From: Piscinibacter gummiphilus
Lineage (GTDB): Bacteria > Pseudomonadota > Gammaproteobacteria > Burkholderiales > Burkholderiaceae_C
Direction: 5' to 3'
DNA length: 64,000 nucleotides
Assembly (NCBI RefSeq): GCF_002116905.1
Contig: NZ_CP015118.1
Coordinates: 2,666,001-2,730,000, forward strand
This document shows, one piece after another, positions 17,505 to 25,547 of the stretch. The notes below the pieces were generated by a model. It was not told the origin of the DNA. It saw only the letters and a list, made by a program, of their open reading frames with translations, and made no database searches. Each line of letters opens with the position of its first letter. Positions within the stretch are counted from its first letter, which is position 1. Position numbers and translations under genes: made by a program.

Positions 17505-17850
17505 GAGCCGGGAGACCGCTTCCAGCCTGAAGCAATCTGCTGTTCCTGAAGAGATGACCCACCCACGGCGTGACGCGATGCATCGAAGGGATCTGGACAT
17601 CAAGGGGTTTCTCGGCAGAACGGCTGCTGTGGCTGCCATCCTGCTGTTCTTCCACTGGATTCCCGACCTGTACGTCTGGTTCTCGGCCAACGCCCAGCAT
17701 CGCGCCGTCGTCATCGATCCTCGACGTTATCGATTCATCCTGATCGTTGCCTATGCCCTTTGTGGATTCGGGTTCCTTCTGGAGTCCTCGGGAATCCTTC
17801 GCGAACTGATCCGTCGCCGCCGCCATCGCATCCGGTCTGATCCGGAGTGA
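17491..17850 (+). CDS. Small two-helix membrane protein, unknown
   Basis: 119 residues from ATG 17491, or about 98 from ATG 17554, where the bases GAAGAG lie upstream; the start is uncertain. Two hydrophobic segments, TAAVAAILLFFHWIPDLYVWF and (split) FILIVAYALCGFGFLLESSG, are separated by a basic loop. The tail RRRRHRIRSDPE would be cytoplasmic by the positive-inside rule. No family recognised. If the first ATG is used it overlaps the cREC gene by 14 nt and spans repeat copy 2; with the later start the repeat is non-coding. Confidence 0.5.
   Translation: MATAESRETASSLKQSAVPEEMTHPRRDAMHRRDLDIKGFLGRTAAVAAILLFFHWIPDLYVWFSANAQHRAVVIDPRRYRFILIVAYALCGFGFLLESSGILRELIRRRRHRIRSDPE
17506..17533 (+). 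repeat. Post-ORF direct repeat, copy 2
   Basis: Lies one base after the cREC stop (TGA 17502-17504) and matches copy 1 (16551-16578) at 24 of 28 positions. The stem arms seen in copy 1 have decayed here. The two copies bracket the 16636-17504 gene pair, as expected if each unit arrived with its own downstream element or if the pair was inserted by duplication. Confidence 0.5.
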
Positions 17851-17901
17851 CCCCGGCGCGACGCCGCAACCCCGCGCCGCGCCTTTCGACGGGGTGGTTT
17901 C

Positions 17902-19251
17902 TCAGGGCGCCAGCAGCTGATTCGCCGCCCCGATGGCCGCCGGCTGCAACCGCCCCGCCGCCTGCCGCAGCCGCAGGCTGTTCACGATGACGTCGTAGCG
18001 CGCCTTCGCGAGGTCGCGGCGGGTCTGGTAGAGCTGGGTCTGGGCGTTCAGCACGTCGATGTTCACGCGCACGCCCACCTTGTAGCCGAGCTGGGTCGAC
18101 TCGACGGCGAGCTGGCTCGACGACTCGGCGGCTTCCAGCGCCTTGACCTGCGCCTCGCCGGACTGCACGCCGAAGAAGGCGGTGCGCGTGGCCTGGGCGA
18201 TGGTGCGGCGGGTGGCGTCGAGCGTGTTGCGCGACTGTTCCTCGAGCGCCAGCGTCTCCTTCACGCGGTTCTGCACCGCGAAGCCCGCGAACAGCGGCAC
18301 CTTCAGCGTGACGCCGATGCTCGATTGCATCGTCGAGCCGTTGTACGGGATCAGCGTCGGGTTGGCCGGGTTGATCGGGTTCGGGTTCTTCGTCGTCTGG
18401 TCGACCCGGCCGCGGCCGTAGGCGGCGTCGAAGTCGACCGTGGGCAGGTGGCCGGCGCGTGCCTTCTCGGTCTCGAGCTTCGCGATGTCGTAGCCGAGCT
18501 GGGCCTTGCGCACCTGCGGCGCCGATTCGGATTCGGCGACCCAGTCGTCCACGTTGGCGGGCAGCACCGGTGGCAGCACCACCGGCAGGGCCAGTGGGCG
18601 CGGGTCCACGCCGGCGCGGCCGATGAGCTGGTCGAGCGCGAGCCGCTTGATGCGCAGGTCGTTCTCGGCGGCGATCTCCTGGGCCGTGCTGAGGTCGAAC
18701 CGGGCCTGGGCCTCGCGGGTGTCGGTGATGGTGGCCGTGCCCACCTCGAAGTTGCGCTTGGCCGACGCGAGCTGTTCGGCGATGGCAGTCTTGCCCGCGC
18801 GGGCGGTGGTCAGCGTGTCCTGCGCGGCCAGCACGTCGAAGTAGGTCTGCGCCACGCGCACGATCAGTTCCTGGTCAGCGGTCTGCAGGTCGGCCGACGC
18901 GATGTCCACCGACCGCTCGGCTTGCTCGATCGTCACGCTGGTGGCGCGGTTGAACAGCGGCTGCTTGCCGGCCACCGTGGCGGACGGGCCCCGGCCCTCG
19001 GTCTCCGAGTAGGCCTGCTGCTCGGTGCGCTTGTAATCCGCCGTCAATCCCACCGACGGCCGCAGCCCGGCCTTCGCCTGCTCCAGCCGGTACTGCGCCG
19101 AATCGGCGACGGCCCGCGCCGCGAGGTACGTCGCGTCGTACCCGCGGGCGATCTCGTACACCTCGGAGAGGCTTTCCGCGTGGACCGGCGCGGCGGCGGC
19201 CACGGCCAGGGCGCAGGCCAGCGCGAGGCGGGTCGGGGAGAGGAGGGACAT
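17902..19251 (-). CDS. TolC-family outer-membrane efflux protein
   Basis: 449 residues with signal peptide MSLLSPTRLALACALAVAAA ending APVHA. Two OEP repeats form the channel-tunnel barrel: the first helical pair around YDATYLAARAVADSAQYRLE, the second around GYDIAKLETEKARAGHLP. The typical LPTVDFDAAYGRG strand, TLKVPLFAGFAVQNRVKE and YKVGVRVNIDVLNAQTQLYQ motif are present. It is a type I secretion/RND outer component spanning the periplasm and outer membrane. It is last in the minus-strand array that starts with tetR at 25363, 22 bp after the rhodanese gene, so it probably serves the RND pump encoded upstream. Confidence 0.93.
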   Translation of the reverse strand: MSLLSPTRLALACALAVAAAAPVHAESLSEVYEIARGYDATYLAARAVADSAQYRLEQAKAGLRPSVGLTADYKRTEQQAYSETEGRGPSATVAGKQPLFNRATSVTIEQAERSVDIASADLQTADQELIVRVAQTYFDVLAAQDTLTTARAGKTAIAEQLASAKRNFEVGTATITDTREAQARFDLSTAQEIAAENDLRIKRLALDQLIGRAGVDPRPLALPVVLPPVLPANVDDWVAESESAPQVRKAQLGYDIAKLETEKARAGHLPTVDFDAAYGRGRVDQTTKNPNPINPANPTLIPYNGSTMQSSIGVTLKVPLFAGFAVQNRVKETLALEEQSRNTLDATRRTIAQATRTAFFGVQSGEAQVKALEAAESSSQLAVESTQLGYKVGVRVNIDVLNAQTQLYQTRRDLAKARYDVIVNSLRLRQAAGRLQPAAIGAANQLLAP

Positions 19252-19273
19252 GAAGGTTCCTTGGGGACGGAAA

Positions 19274-19612
19274 TCAGTAGAGCGGCACCGAGGCATCCAC
19301 CTCGCGGGACCAGGCGTCGATGCCGCCTGCGATGTTGAAGACCTGATCGAAACCCTGGCGCTCGAGGAACGCGCCGACCTGCAGGCTGCGCATGCCGTGG
19401 TGGCACAGGCTCAGCACGGGCTGGGCCGGGTCCAGCTCGGCCAGGCGCGCCGGCACCTCGTTCATCGGGATGCAGACGGTGGGCGCCCCGTCCAGCGCGA
19501 GCGAGGCCGCCTGCATTTCCCACGGCTCGCGCACGTCGAGCACGACGGGGCGCGCGCCCTCGTCGAACGAGGCCAGCAGCGCCGGCAGGTCGGTGACGCG
19601 AACCTGTTGCAT
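19274..19612 (-). CDS. Single-domain rhodanese-like sulfurtransferase
   Basis: 112 residues. The rhodanese fold begins PVVLDVREPWEMQAASL. The active-site loop is SLCHHGMRS with the persulfide-carrying Cys, and GFDQVFNIAGGIDAWSREVD is the C-terminal signature. The CHHGMRS loop (six-residue type) is that of GlpE/YgaP-like single-domain enzymes. There is no signal peptide, so it is cytoplasmic. It lies 8 bp after the Pcm-like gene and 22 bp before tolC, making a role alongside efflux, perhaps in sulfur or cyanide detoxification, an inference from position only. Confidence 0.92.
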   Translation of the reverse strand: MQQVRVTDLPALLASFDEGARPVVLDVREPWEMQAASLALDGAPTVCIPMNEVPARLAELDPAQPVLSLCHHGMRSLQVGAFLERQGFDQVFNIAGGIDAWSREVDASVPLY

Positions 19613-19620
19613 GGCCGTGC

Positions 19621-20274
19621 TCAGAACGTGAAGCGCGACGGCTCGTCGAAGCCGCTCAGGCGCGGCGCGACGGTGTCGAACACCTCGACGTTGCGGAACT
19701 CCTGCTCGCCCACGCGCGTGACGATGGTGGCGCGCATCACGGGCTCCTGGCCCACGATGGCGATCAGGCGGCCGCCGACCTTCAGCTCGGCCAGCAGCGC
19801 CTTCGGCACCGAGGCGACCGAACCCGACAGCACGATCACGTCGAACGGCCCCTGCGTGGGCAGGCCCTTCGACGCGTCGCCCTCGAGCACGACGGCGTTG
19901 GTGATGGACGCGCGGCGCAGGTTCGCGATGGCGGCCTTCGCGAGTTCGGGCTGGAGTTCGACCGACACGACCTCGCGCGCCTTGTGGGCGAGCAGGGCGG
20001 CCATGTAGCCGGAGCCGGTGCCGACTTCGAGGACACGCTCGTGCTTGCGCACGTCGAGCTCCTGGAGGAAGCGGGCCTCGACGCGCGGGGCCAGCATGAA
20101 CTGGCCGTGGCCGAGGGGGATCTCGGTGTCGAAGAAGGCCTTGGCGCGGTGTTCGGCGGGCACGAAGTCCTCGCGCTTGACGACGGCCAGCAGCGACAGC
20201 ACGCCCTGGTCCAGCACGTCCCACGGCCGGATCTGCTGTTCGATCATGTTGAAGCGGGCTTGTTCGATGCTCAT
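19621..20274 (-). CDS. pcm: Protein-L-isoaspartate O-methyltransferase family protein, divergent
   Basis: 217 residues. SAM motif I VLEVGTGSGYMAALLA and the acidic VSVELQPELA are intact, and the N-terminus MIEQQIRPWDVLD resembles the family. The substrate loop that is GQTISQP in canonical Pcm reads GHGQFMLAPRV here. The motif after strand 4 is DVIVLSGSVASVPKALL, without the usual A...P block. The fold assignment is safe; isoaspartyl repair is less so. The 45-bp AT-rich gap upstream (20275-20319) could carry its own promoter, with TAAAAT on the minus strand at 20317-20322, though no -35 is evident. Confidence 0.82.
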   Translation of the reverse strand: MSIEQARFNMIEQQIRPWDVLDQGVLSLLAVVKREDFVPAEHRAKAFFDTEIPLGHGQFMLAPRVEARFLQELDVRKHERVLEVGTGSGYMAALLAHKAREVVSVELQPELAKAAIANLRRASITNAVVLEGDASKGLPTQGPFDVIVLSGSVASVPKALLAELKVGGRLIAIVGQEPVMRATIVTRVGEQEFRNVEVFDTVAPRLSGFDEPSRFTF

Positions 20275-20319
20275 GGCGTGGATCCTCGGAAAAAATTCGG
20301 GCGGAAAGAATCGATCATT

Positions 20320-23300
20320 TTATTTGGCGGGGATGGCGTCCGCCGGGGCGGCCTTCCCACGGAACTTCCGCGCGGCCCAGGCCGCGAGGTCGTCGAGGTA
20401 GCAGTAGATGACCGGCACGACCACCAGGGTCAGCAGCGACGAGGTGATCACGCCGCCGATCACGGCCTGTCCCATCGGCGCGCGCTGCTCGGAACCCTCG
20501 GACAGCGCGAACGCGAGCGGCACCATGCCGAAGATCATCGCGAGCGTGGTCATCAGGATCGGGCGCAGCCGCACCTTGGCCGCCATCAGCAGCGCCTGTT
20601 CGCGCGGCAGCGGGGCGTCGCCGTGGTCGCCCTGGCGGGCGCGGATCGCGAAGTCGATCAGCAGGATGGCGTTCTTGGTCACGAGGCCCATCAGCATCAC
20701 GATGCCGATGATGCTGAACATGTTCAGCGTGGAGCGGAACAGCAGCAGCGTGAGCACCACGCCGATCAGCGTGAGCGGCAGCGAGCTCATCAGCGCGAGC
20801 GGCTGCAGGAAGCTGCGGAACTGGCTCGCGAGGATCATGTAGATGAACACGATGGCCAGCGCCAGGGCGCCCACGGCGTACGCGAACGACTCGTTCATGT
20901 TCTTCGTGGAGCCGCCGAAGGTGTAGCGGTAGCCCGGTGGCCAGTTCACCGCGTCGAGCACCTTGCGGATGTCCGCCGACACGTCGCCCGCGCTGCGGCC
21001 GAACGCGTTCGCGTCCATGTTGATCTCGCGGTTCATGTCGCGCCGGTTGATCTGGTTCGGGCCGGTGGAGGCCCGCACGTCGGCCACCTGGGACAGGCGC
21101 ACGTAGCGGGGCGAGCCGTCGGCGGCGGCCGCCACGTTGATGGGCAGGCGCTGCAGGTCGTCGATGGACACGCGGCTGTCGGGCGTCAGGCGCACGTTGA
21201 CGTCGTAGTTCTCGCCGTCGGGCGCGCGCCAGTTGCCCACCGTGGTGCCGGCGACGAGCGTGCGCAGGCCGGTGGCGAGCATGTTGACGTTCAGGCCCAC
21301 GTCGGAGGCCGCGTCGCGCCGCACGTCGATCGACACCGTGGGCTTGTTCGGCTTCAGCGTGGTGTCGAGGTCCACGAGGCCCGGGATGGCCCGCAGCTTC
21401 GGCAGCAGTTCGTTCGACAGCTGCTCGAGTTCACCGAGGTCGCTGCCCTGGATCGAGAACTGCAGGCTCTTGCCGCCGCCCAGATCGGTGGGGCCGATGT
21501 TGGTGACGGTGATGCCCGGGACGTGGTTCATCGCGTCGCGCAGCGGCACGCTGAGCGCGGCCAGGTCGCGGGTGCGCTGGGCCCGGTCGACGAGCCGCAC
21601 GTAGACCACGCCGTAGATCTTGCCGGCCGCCTGGCCGCTGTTGATCGTGGTGACCGTGAACTTCACCTCCGGCATCTTGCGCAGCGCGTCGTCGATCTGC
21701 TTCGCCCGCGTCTCGGTCACTTCCAGGGCCGAACCCACCGGCGTGTAGAAGTTGATCTGCGTCTCGGAGAAGTCGGCCTTCGGCACGAACTCGGCGCCCA
21801 GCACCGGGATGATGAAGAAGCTGCCGACGAAGGTGGCCAGCGCGATCAGCAGGGTGGCGAGCTTGTGGGACAGCGACCACCCGAGGATGTGCTGGTACAG
21901 GTCGGCCAGCCACTCGGTGAAGCGGTCGAACACGCCGGTCACGCGGCCGATGGTGCGGTCGTACAGGGTCACCGGCGGACCGCGATGCGTGCCGTGCGCC
22001 TGCGGGTCGTGCCAGACGCTCGACAGCATCGGGTCGAGCGTGAAGCTCACGAACATCGAGATGAGCACGGCGGCCACGATGGTGATGCCGAACTCGTGGA
22101 AGAACTTGCCCACGATGCCGCCCATGAAGCCGATGGGCAGGAACACCGCGACGATGGACAGCGTGGTGGCGAGCACGGCCAGGCCGATCTCGTTCGTGCC
22201 GTCGAGCGCCGCCTGGTGCGCGCTCTTGCCCATCTGCACGTGGCGCACGATGTTCTCGCGCACGACGATGGCGTCGTCGATCAGCAGGCCCACGCACAGG
22301 CTCAGCGCCATCATCGTGATGGTGTTGATGGTGAAGCCGAAGGCGTACATGAACAGGAACGTGCCGATCAGCGCGATGGGCAGCGTAAGGCCGGTGATCA
22401 CCGTGGAGCGCCATGAGTTCAGGAACAGGAACACGATCAGCACCGTGAGCACCGCGCCCTCGACCAGCGTGCGCTTGACGTTGGCCACCGACACGCGGAT
22501 GGCGCGCGAGTTGTCGCGGATCACCTCGGTGCGGATGCCCGGCGGGGTCACGTTCTTCGCGCCGTCGAGCGCCTTCATCAGGCCGTCGACCACCGCGATG
22601 GTGTTTTCACCCTGCGACTTCTGCACCGACAGCAGCACCGTGCGCTGGCCGTTGTAGAGCGCGAGGCTCTCGATCTCCTGCGGGCCGTCGACCACGTCGG
22701 CCACCTGCGACAGGCGGATCGGGTTGCCGGCGCGGCGGGCCACCACGATGTCGCGGAAGTCTTCCGGCCGCTTCATGCGGGCGTTGATCTGCACGACCCG
22801 CTCCTGCTCCAGCGAGCGGATCGAGCCCATCGGCAGTTCCTGGTTCTCGCTGCGCACGGCGGACAGCACCTGTTCGGCGGTGACGCCGAGCGCCTCCATC
22901 GCGGGCGGGCGCAAGTACAGGTTGATCTGGCGGGCGCTGCCGCCCACGACGGTGACCGAACCCACGCCGCGCACGTTCTCGAGGCGCTTCTGCAGCACCT
23001 GCGTGCCCCAGTTGGTCAGCTCCTGCGCGCTCTTGCTGGTGTCGGTGGACAGCAGCGCGACGTTGAAGATGGGCACGCTCTGCGGGTCGAAGCGCGAGAT
23101 GCGGGGCTCCTTGACCTCGTCGCGCAGCAGCGGGCGGATCAGCGAGACCTTCTCGCGCACGTCGTCGGCCGCCTTGCGTCCGTCCACGTCGAGGTTGAAC
23201 TCGACGATGACGACCGAGGTGCCCTCGTACGAACGCGAGTACAGCGAGTTGATGCCGGCGACGGTGTTGACCGCTTCCTCGACCTTCTTCGTGACCTCGC

Positions 23301-23481
23301 TCTCGACGATCTCGGGCGAGGCGCCCGGATAGTCCATCGCGATCACGACGGTGGGGAAGTCGATGTTGGGGAACTGGTCGATGGCCAGGCGCTGGTAGCT
23401 GAACAGGCCCAGCACGACGAACGCGAGCATGACCATCGTGGCCATGACCGGGTTGCCGATGGAGACGCGGGTGAACCACAT
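20320..23481 (-). CDS. RND efflux pump inner-membrane permease (AcrB/MdtC class)
   Basis: 1,053 residues, normal for HAE-1/MdtBC pumps: twelve helices with two large periplasmic loops. The N-terminus MWFTRVSIGNPVMATMVMLA, the porter segment YPGASPEIVESEVTKKVEEA, helix 4 FTINTITMMALSLCVGLLID with the proton-relay acidic residues DDAIVVREN, and the repeat-2 equivalent GLVTKNAILLIDFA are clear. It drives proton/substrate antiport. It is 15 bp downstream of the adaptor gene. LLIDDAIVVREN and the absence of a second pump gene suggest a homotrimer. Substrate cannot be deduced; drugs or aromatic compounds are possible. Confidence 0.96.
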   Translation of the reverse strand: MWFTRVSIGNPVMATMVMLAFVVLGLFSYQRLAIDQFPNIDFPTVVIAMDYPGASPEIVESEVTKKVEEAVNTVAGINSLYSRSYEGTSVVIVEFNLDVDGRKAADDVREKVSLIRPLLRDEVKEPRISRFDPQSVPIFNVALLSTDTSKSAQELTNWGTQVLQKRLENVRGVGSVTVVGGSARQINLYLRPPAMEALGVTAEQVLSAVRSENQELPMGSIRSLEQERVVQINARMKRPEDFRDIVVARRAGNPIRLSQVADVVDGPQEIESLALYNGQRTVLLSVQKSQGENTIAVVDGLMKALDGAKNVTPPGIRTEVIRDNSRAIRVSVANVKRTLVEGAVLTVLIVFLFLNSWRSTVITGLTLPIALIGTFLFMYAFGFTINTITMMALSLCVGLLIDDAIVVRENIVRHVQMGKSAHQAALDGTNEIGLAVLATTLSIVAVFLPIGFMGGIVGKFFHEFGITIVAAVLISMFVSFTLDPMLSSVWHDPQAHGTHRGPPVTLYDRTIGRVTGVFDRFTEWLADLYQHILGWSLSHKLATLLIALATFVGSFFIIPVLGAEFVPKADFSETQINFYTPVGSALEVTETRAKQIDDALRKMPEVKFTVTTINSGQAAGKIYGVVYVRLVDRAQRTRDLAALSVPLRDAMNHVPGITVTNIGPTDLGGGKSLQFSIQGSDLGELEQLSNELLPKLRAIPGLVDLDTTLKPNKPTVSIDVRRDAASDVGLNVNMLATGLRTLVAGTTVGNWRAPDGENYDVNVRLTPDSRVSIDDLQRLPINVAAAADGSPRYVRLSQVADVRASTGPNQINRRDMNREINMDANAFGRSAGDVSADIRKVLDAVNWPPGYRYTFGGSTKNMNESFAYAVGALALAIVFIYMILASQFRSFLQPLALMSSLPLTLIGVVLTLLLFRSTLNMFSIIGIVMLMGLVTKNAILLIDFAIRARQGDHGDAPLPREQALLMAAKVRLRPILMTTLAMIFGMVPLAFALSEGSEQRAPMGQAVIGGVITSSLLTLVVVPVIYCYLDDLAAWAARKFRGKAAPADAIPAK

Positions 23482-23496
23482 GGTGGCGGGCCCCGG

Positions 23497-24675
23497 TCAG
23501 CGGGCGGCCGAGGCCGCGGAAGGGATGGCGGCGGGGGCGGACGCCGCCGTGGCGGCCAGGCTCACCGCCGTGTCGGCCCGGACGGCCCCGACGGTGCTGC
23601 GCAGCACCACGGCGCCGTCGGCCAGGCCATCGGTCACCTCGACCGAGGCTTCGCGCTGACCGTCGACGAGCGCGTCGCCGCGCACGCCGAGTGTGACGAG
23701 GCGCTGCACGATGCGGCCGTTCTCGACCGTGAACACGTAGGGGCGCGGCTGGTCGACCCGCACGGTGCTGACCGGCACGGCCAGCGCCGGCTTGCGCTGC
23801 AGTTCCACCGCGCCCTTGGCGAAGAGGCCCTGGCGCAGCCCTGGATGGGGCTTGAGCGCGAGGTAGACCATCACCGAGCGGGTGCCGGCCTGAGTGCTCG
23901 GGTTGATGCGGGCGACCGTCGCCTCGACGAGGTCGGAGAGGCCGTCGACGCGGAGGCGGGCCACCTGGCCCACCTGCACGTCGGCCACGTCTTCCGGCGC
24001 CACGGCGGCTTCGAGTTCGATGCGGGAGAGGTCGACGATCTCGACGATGCGGCCGTCGATGGGCACCCGCTCGCCAGGCTGCACCATGCGCTGCGAGATC
24101 AGCCCGGAGATGGGGGCGACCAGGCGGGCGTCGGCCACGGACTTGCGGGCCAGGCCCACCGCGGCCACCGCGGCTTCGTACGAGGCCTGCGCCGCGGCGT
24201 GGTTCGACACCGAGGTCTCGAGGCCGGTGGCCGAGATGAAACCCTGGGCGACGAGCGCGCGGTTGTTCTCCAGCGCGCGCTGGGCGATGCCCAGCTGCGC
24301 GCGCGACGACTCGGCGGTCTGTGCGGCCTGCTGCACGCGCAGGTCGGCCTCGGTGGTGTCGATCTGGCCGATCACCTGGCCGGCCTTGACGGTGTCGCCT
24401 TCACGCACCGTGAGGGACTTGAGTTCGGCCGCGATCTTGGCCTTCACGACGGCGGTGTTGACGGCCTTCAGGCCACCGGACAGGTTCAGCGTGCGGGTGA
24501 GGTCGAGCGTGCGGGCGGTGACCACGTCGTTGCGGGCCAGCTCCAGCGCGGCCGATGCGGCGGGGGCCGCGGCCGAGAGGCGGGCGAGCTTGCGGGCGTG
24601 CAGCGTGCGCAGCACGGCCAGGCCCAGCACGAGGATCAGCACGATGGCGATCAACCACTTGATGCGGCGTTTCAT
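23497..24675 (-). CDS. RND efflux periplasmic adaptor (membrane-fusion protein)
   Basis: 392 residues. One N-terminal anchor helix (WLIAIVLILVLGLAVLRTLH) without a lipobox, then the lipoyl half-motif LKSLTVREGDTVKAGQVIGQ, a helical hairpin (about residues 110-170) rich in Ala/Gln, the second lipoyl half RLVAPISGLISQRMVQPGER, and a beta-barrel with AAVAPEDVADVQVGQVARLR. It bridges the RND permease and TolC. It starts 4 bp after the tetR stop and precedes the permease by 15 bp, so the three are one transcript. Confidence 0.95.
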   Translation of the reverse strand: MKRRIKWLIAIVLILVLGLAVLRTLHARKLARLSAAAPAASAALELARNDVVTARTLDLTRTLNLSGGLKAVNTAVVKAKIAAELKSLTVREGDTVKAGQVIGQIDTTEADLRVQQAAQTAESSRAQLGIAQRALENNRALVAQGFISATGLETSVSNHAAAQASYEAAVAAVGLARKSVADARLVAPISGLISQRMVQPGERVPIDGRIVEIVDLSRIELEAAVAPEDVADVQVGQVARLRVDGLSDLVEATVARINPSTQAGTRSVMVYLALKPHPGLRQGLFAKGAVELQRKPALAVPVSTVRVDQPRPYVFTVENGRIVQRLVTLGVRGDALVDGQREASVEVTDGLADGAVVLRSTVGAVRADTAVSLAATAASAPAAIPSAASAAR

Positions 24676-24679
24676 TCAG

Positions 24680-25363
24680 TCAGGCTTTCGAGGGATCGGA
24701 TCGAAGGGGGACGTCGCGCGCGAGCAGGCCGCGCAACATGATGTCGATCTGCGTCTCGATCATCCGCCCGGCATCGATCTCGTCCATGCCGACGGGGCAG
24801 GGGCCGAAAGCGTGTTTGTGAAGGGCGAGGAAGATCAGGGGCGCGATCAGCACGTGGGTGACCTCGTGGGCGGGAACCGCGCGGAACTCGCCGCTGTCCA
24901 CCCCACGCTGCACCATCTTCGAGATCAGGTCGTGGGCCGGCACGATGACCTCCTGGTTGTAGAACTCCGCGATTTCCGGGAAATTGCGAGCCTCGGCCAT
25001 GATGATCTTGTGGATGCCCCCGGCCGGGGTTTCGCCCACCTGTTCCCACCAGGTGCGCAGCAGGATCGCCAACAGGTCCGACGTCGGGCCTTCGAAACCA
25101 TCGGCGATTCCCGCACCGTCGGCGAGGATCTTCGACAGGTTCTGTCGGATCACCGCCTTCAGCAGTTCTTCCTTGCTCGGGTAATACAGATAGAGCGTGC
25201 CCTTCGACACCCCGGCCCGCAACGCCACTTCCTCCGATCGCGTCGCCGCGAACCCCTTCTCGACGAACAGCGCGAGGGCCGCGTCCAGGAGTTCCTGGGG
25301 ACGCGCTTCCTTGCGGCGCTGCCGGACGGGAGTGGAGGGTGTTGGTTTCGCGGGCATGGGCAT
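24680..25363 (-). CDS. TetR-family repressor of the RND efflux operon
   Basis: 227 residues. The DNA-binding domain reads RRKEARPQELLDAALALFVE, then EEVALRAGVSKGTLYLYYPS, an AcrR/NalC-like HTH. The C-terminal ligand domain is of the TetR_C_33 type, with GETPAGGIHKIIMAEARNFP. Two ATGs (25363, 25357) are possible; the first is used and directly abuts the operator at 25364-25381. Longer frames have no conserved sequence and would cross the operator. As the first gene of the minus-strand efflux block it should repress itself and the pump genes until a substrate binds. Confidence 0.93.
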   Translation of the reverse strand: MPMPAKPTPSTPVRQRRKEARPQELLDAALALFVEKGFAATRSEEVALRAGVSKGTLYLYYPSKEELLKAVIRQNLSKILADGAGIADGFEGPTSDLLAILLRTWWEQVGETPAGGIHKIIMAEARNFPEIAEFYNQEVIVPAHDLISKMVQRGVDSGEFRAVPAHEVTHVLIAPLIFLALHKHAFGPCPVGMDEIDAGRMIETQIDIMLRGLLARDVPLRSDPSKA

Positions 25364-25381
25364 ACTGACTGAACGGTCAGT
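25364..25381. promoter_or_regulatory. TetR-type operator
   Basis: ACTGAC-TGAACG-GTCAGT is a palindrome with perfect 6-bp arms. The core TGACTGAACGGTCA closely resembles operators of AcrR/NalD-type repressors (TGACnnnnnnGTCA). It touches the first base of the tetR start codon, so repressor binding would block initiation of the whole block. Confidence 0.8.
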
Positions 25382-25547
25382 AATGTAGCGTCCGGAGCGG
25401 GAGAGGGTCAAGGCTGCCTGTCGTGGGAGACACGTCCATGGCTGCCCGGTAAAGAACAGTGAACGGGCGTGCAGTATCACCCGGTCACGGAACCTGCGAC
25501 CCGCGTCGGTATCATCCAGCGTCGATTAGTTTGCACAGGAGCTGGGT

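Noticed and set aside
16551..17533. Integron gene-cassette attC sites
   Set aside because: The post-ORF repeats lack the GTTRRRY/RYYYAAC core pair and no integrase gene is present.
17902..19251. Assigning TolC to a type I protein-secretion system
   Set aside because: No ABC exporter or RTX substrate gene is near, while an RND pump lies in the same strand array.
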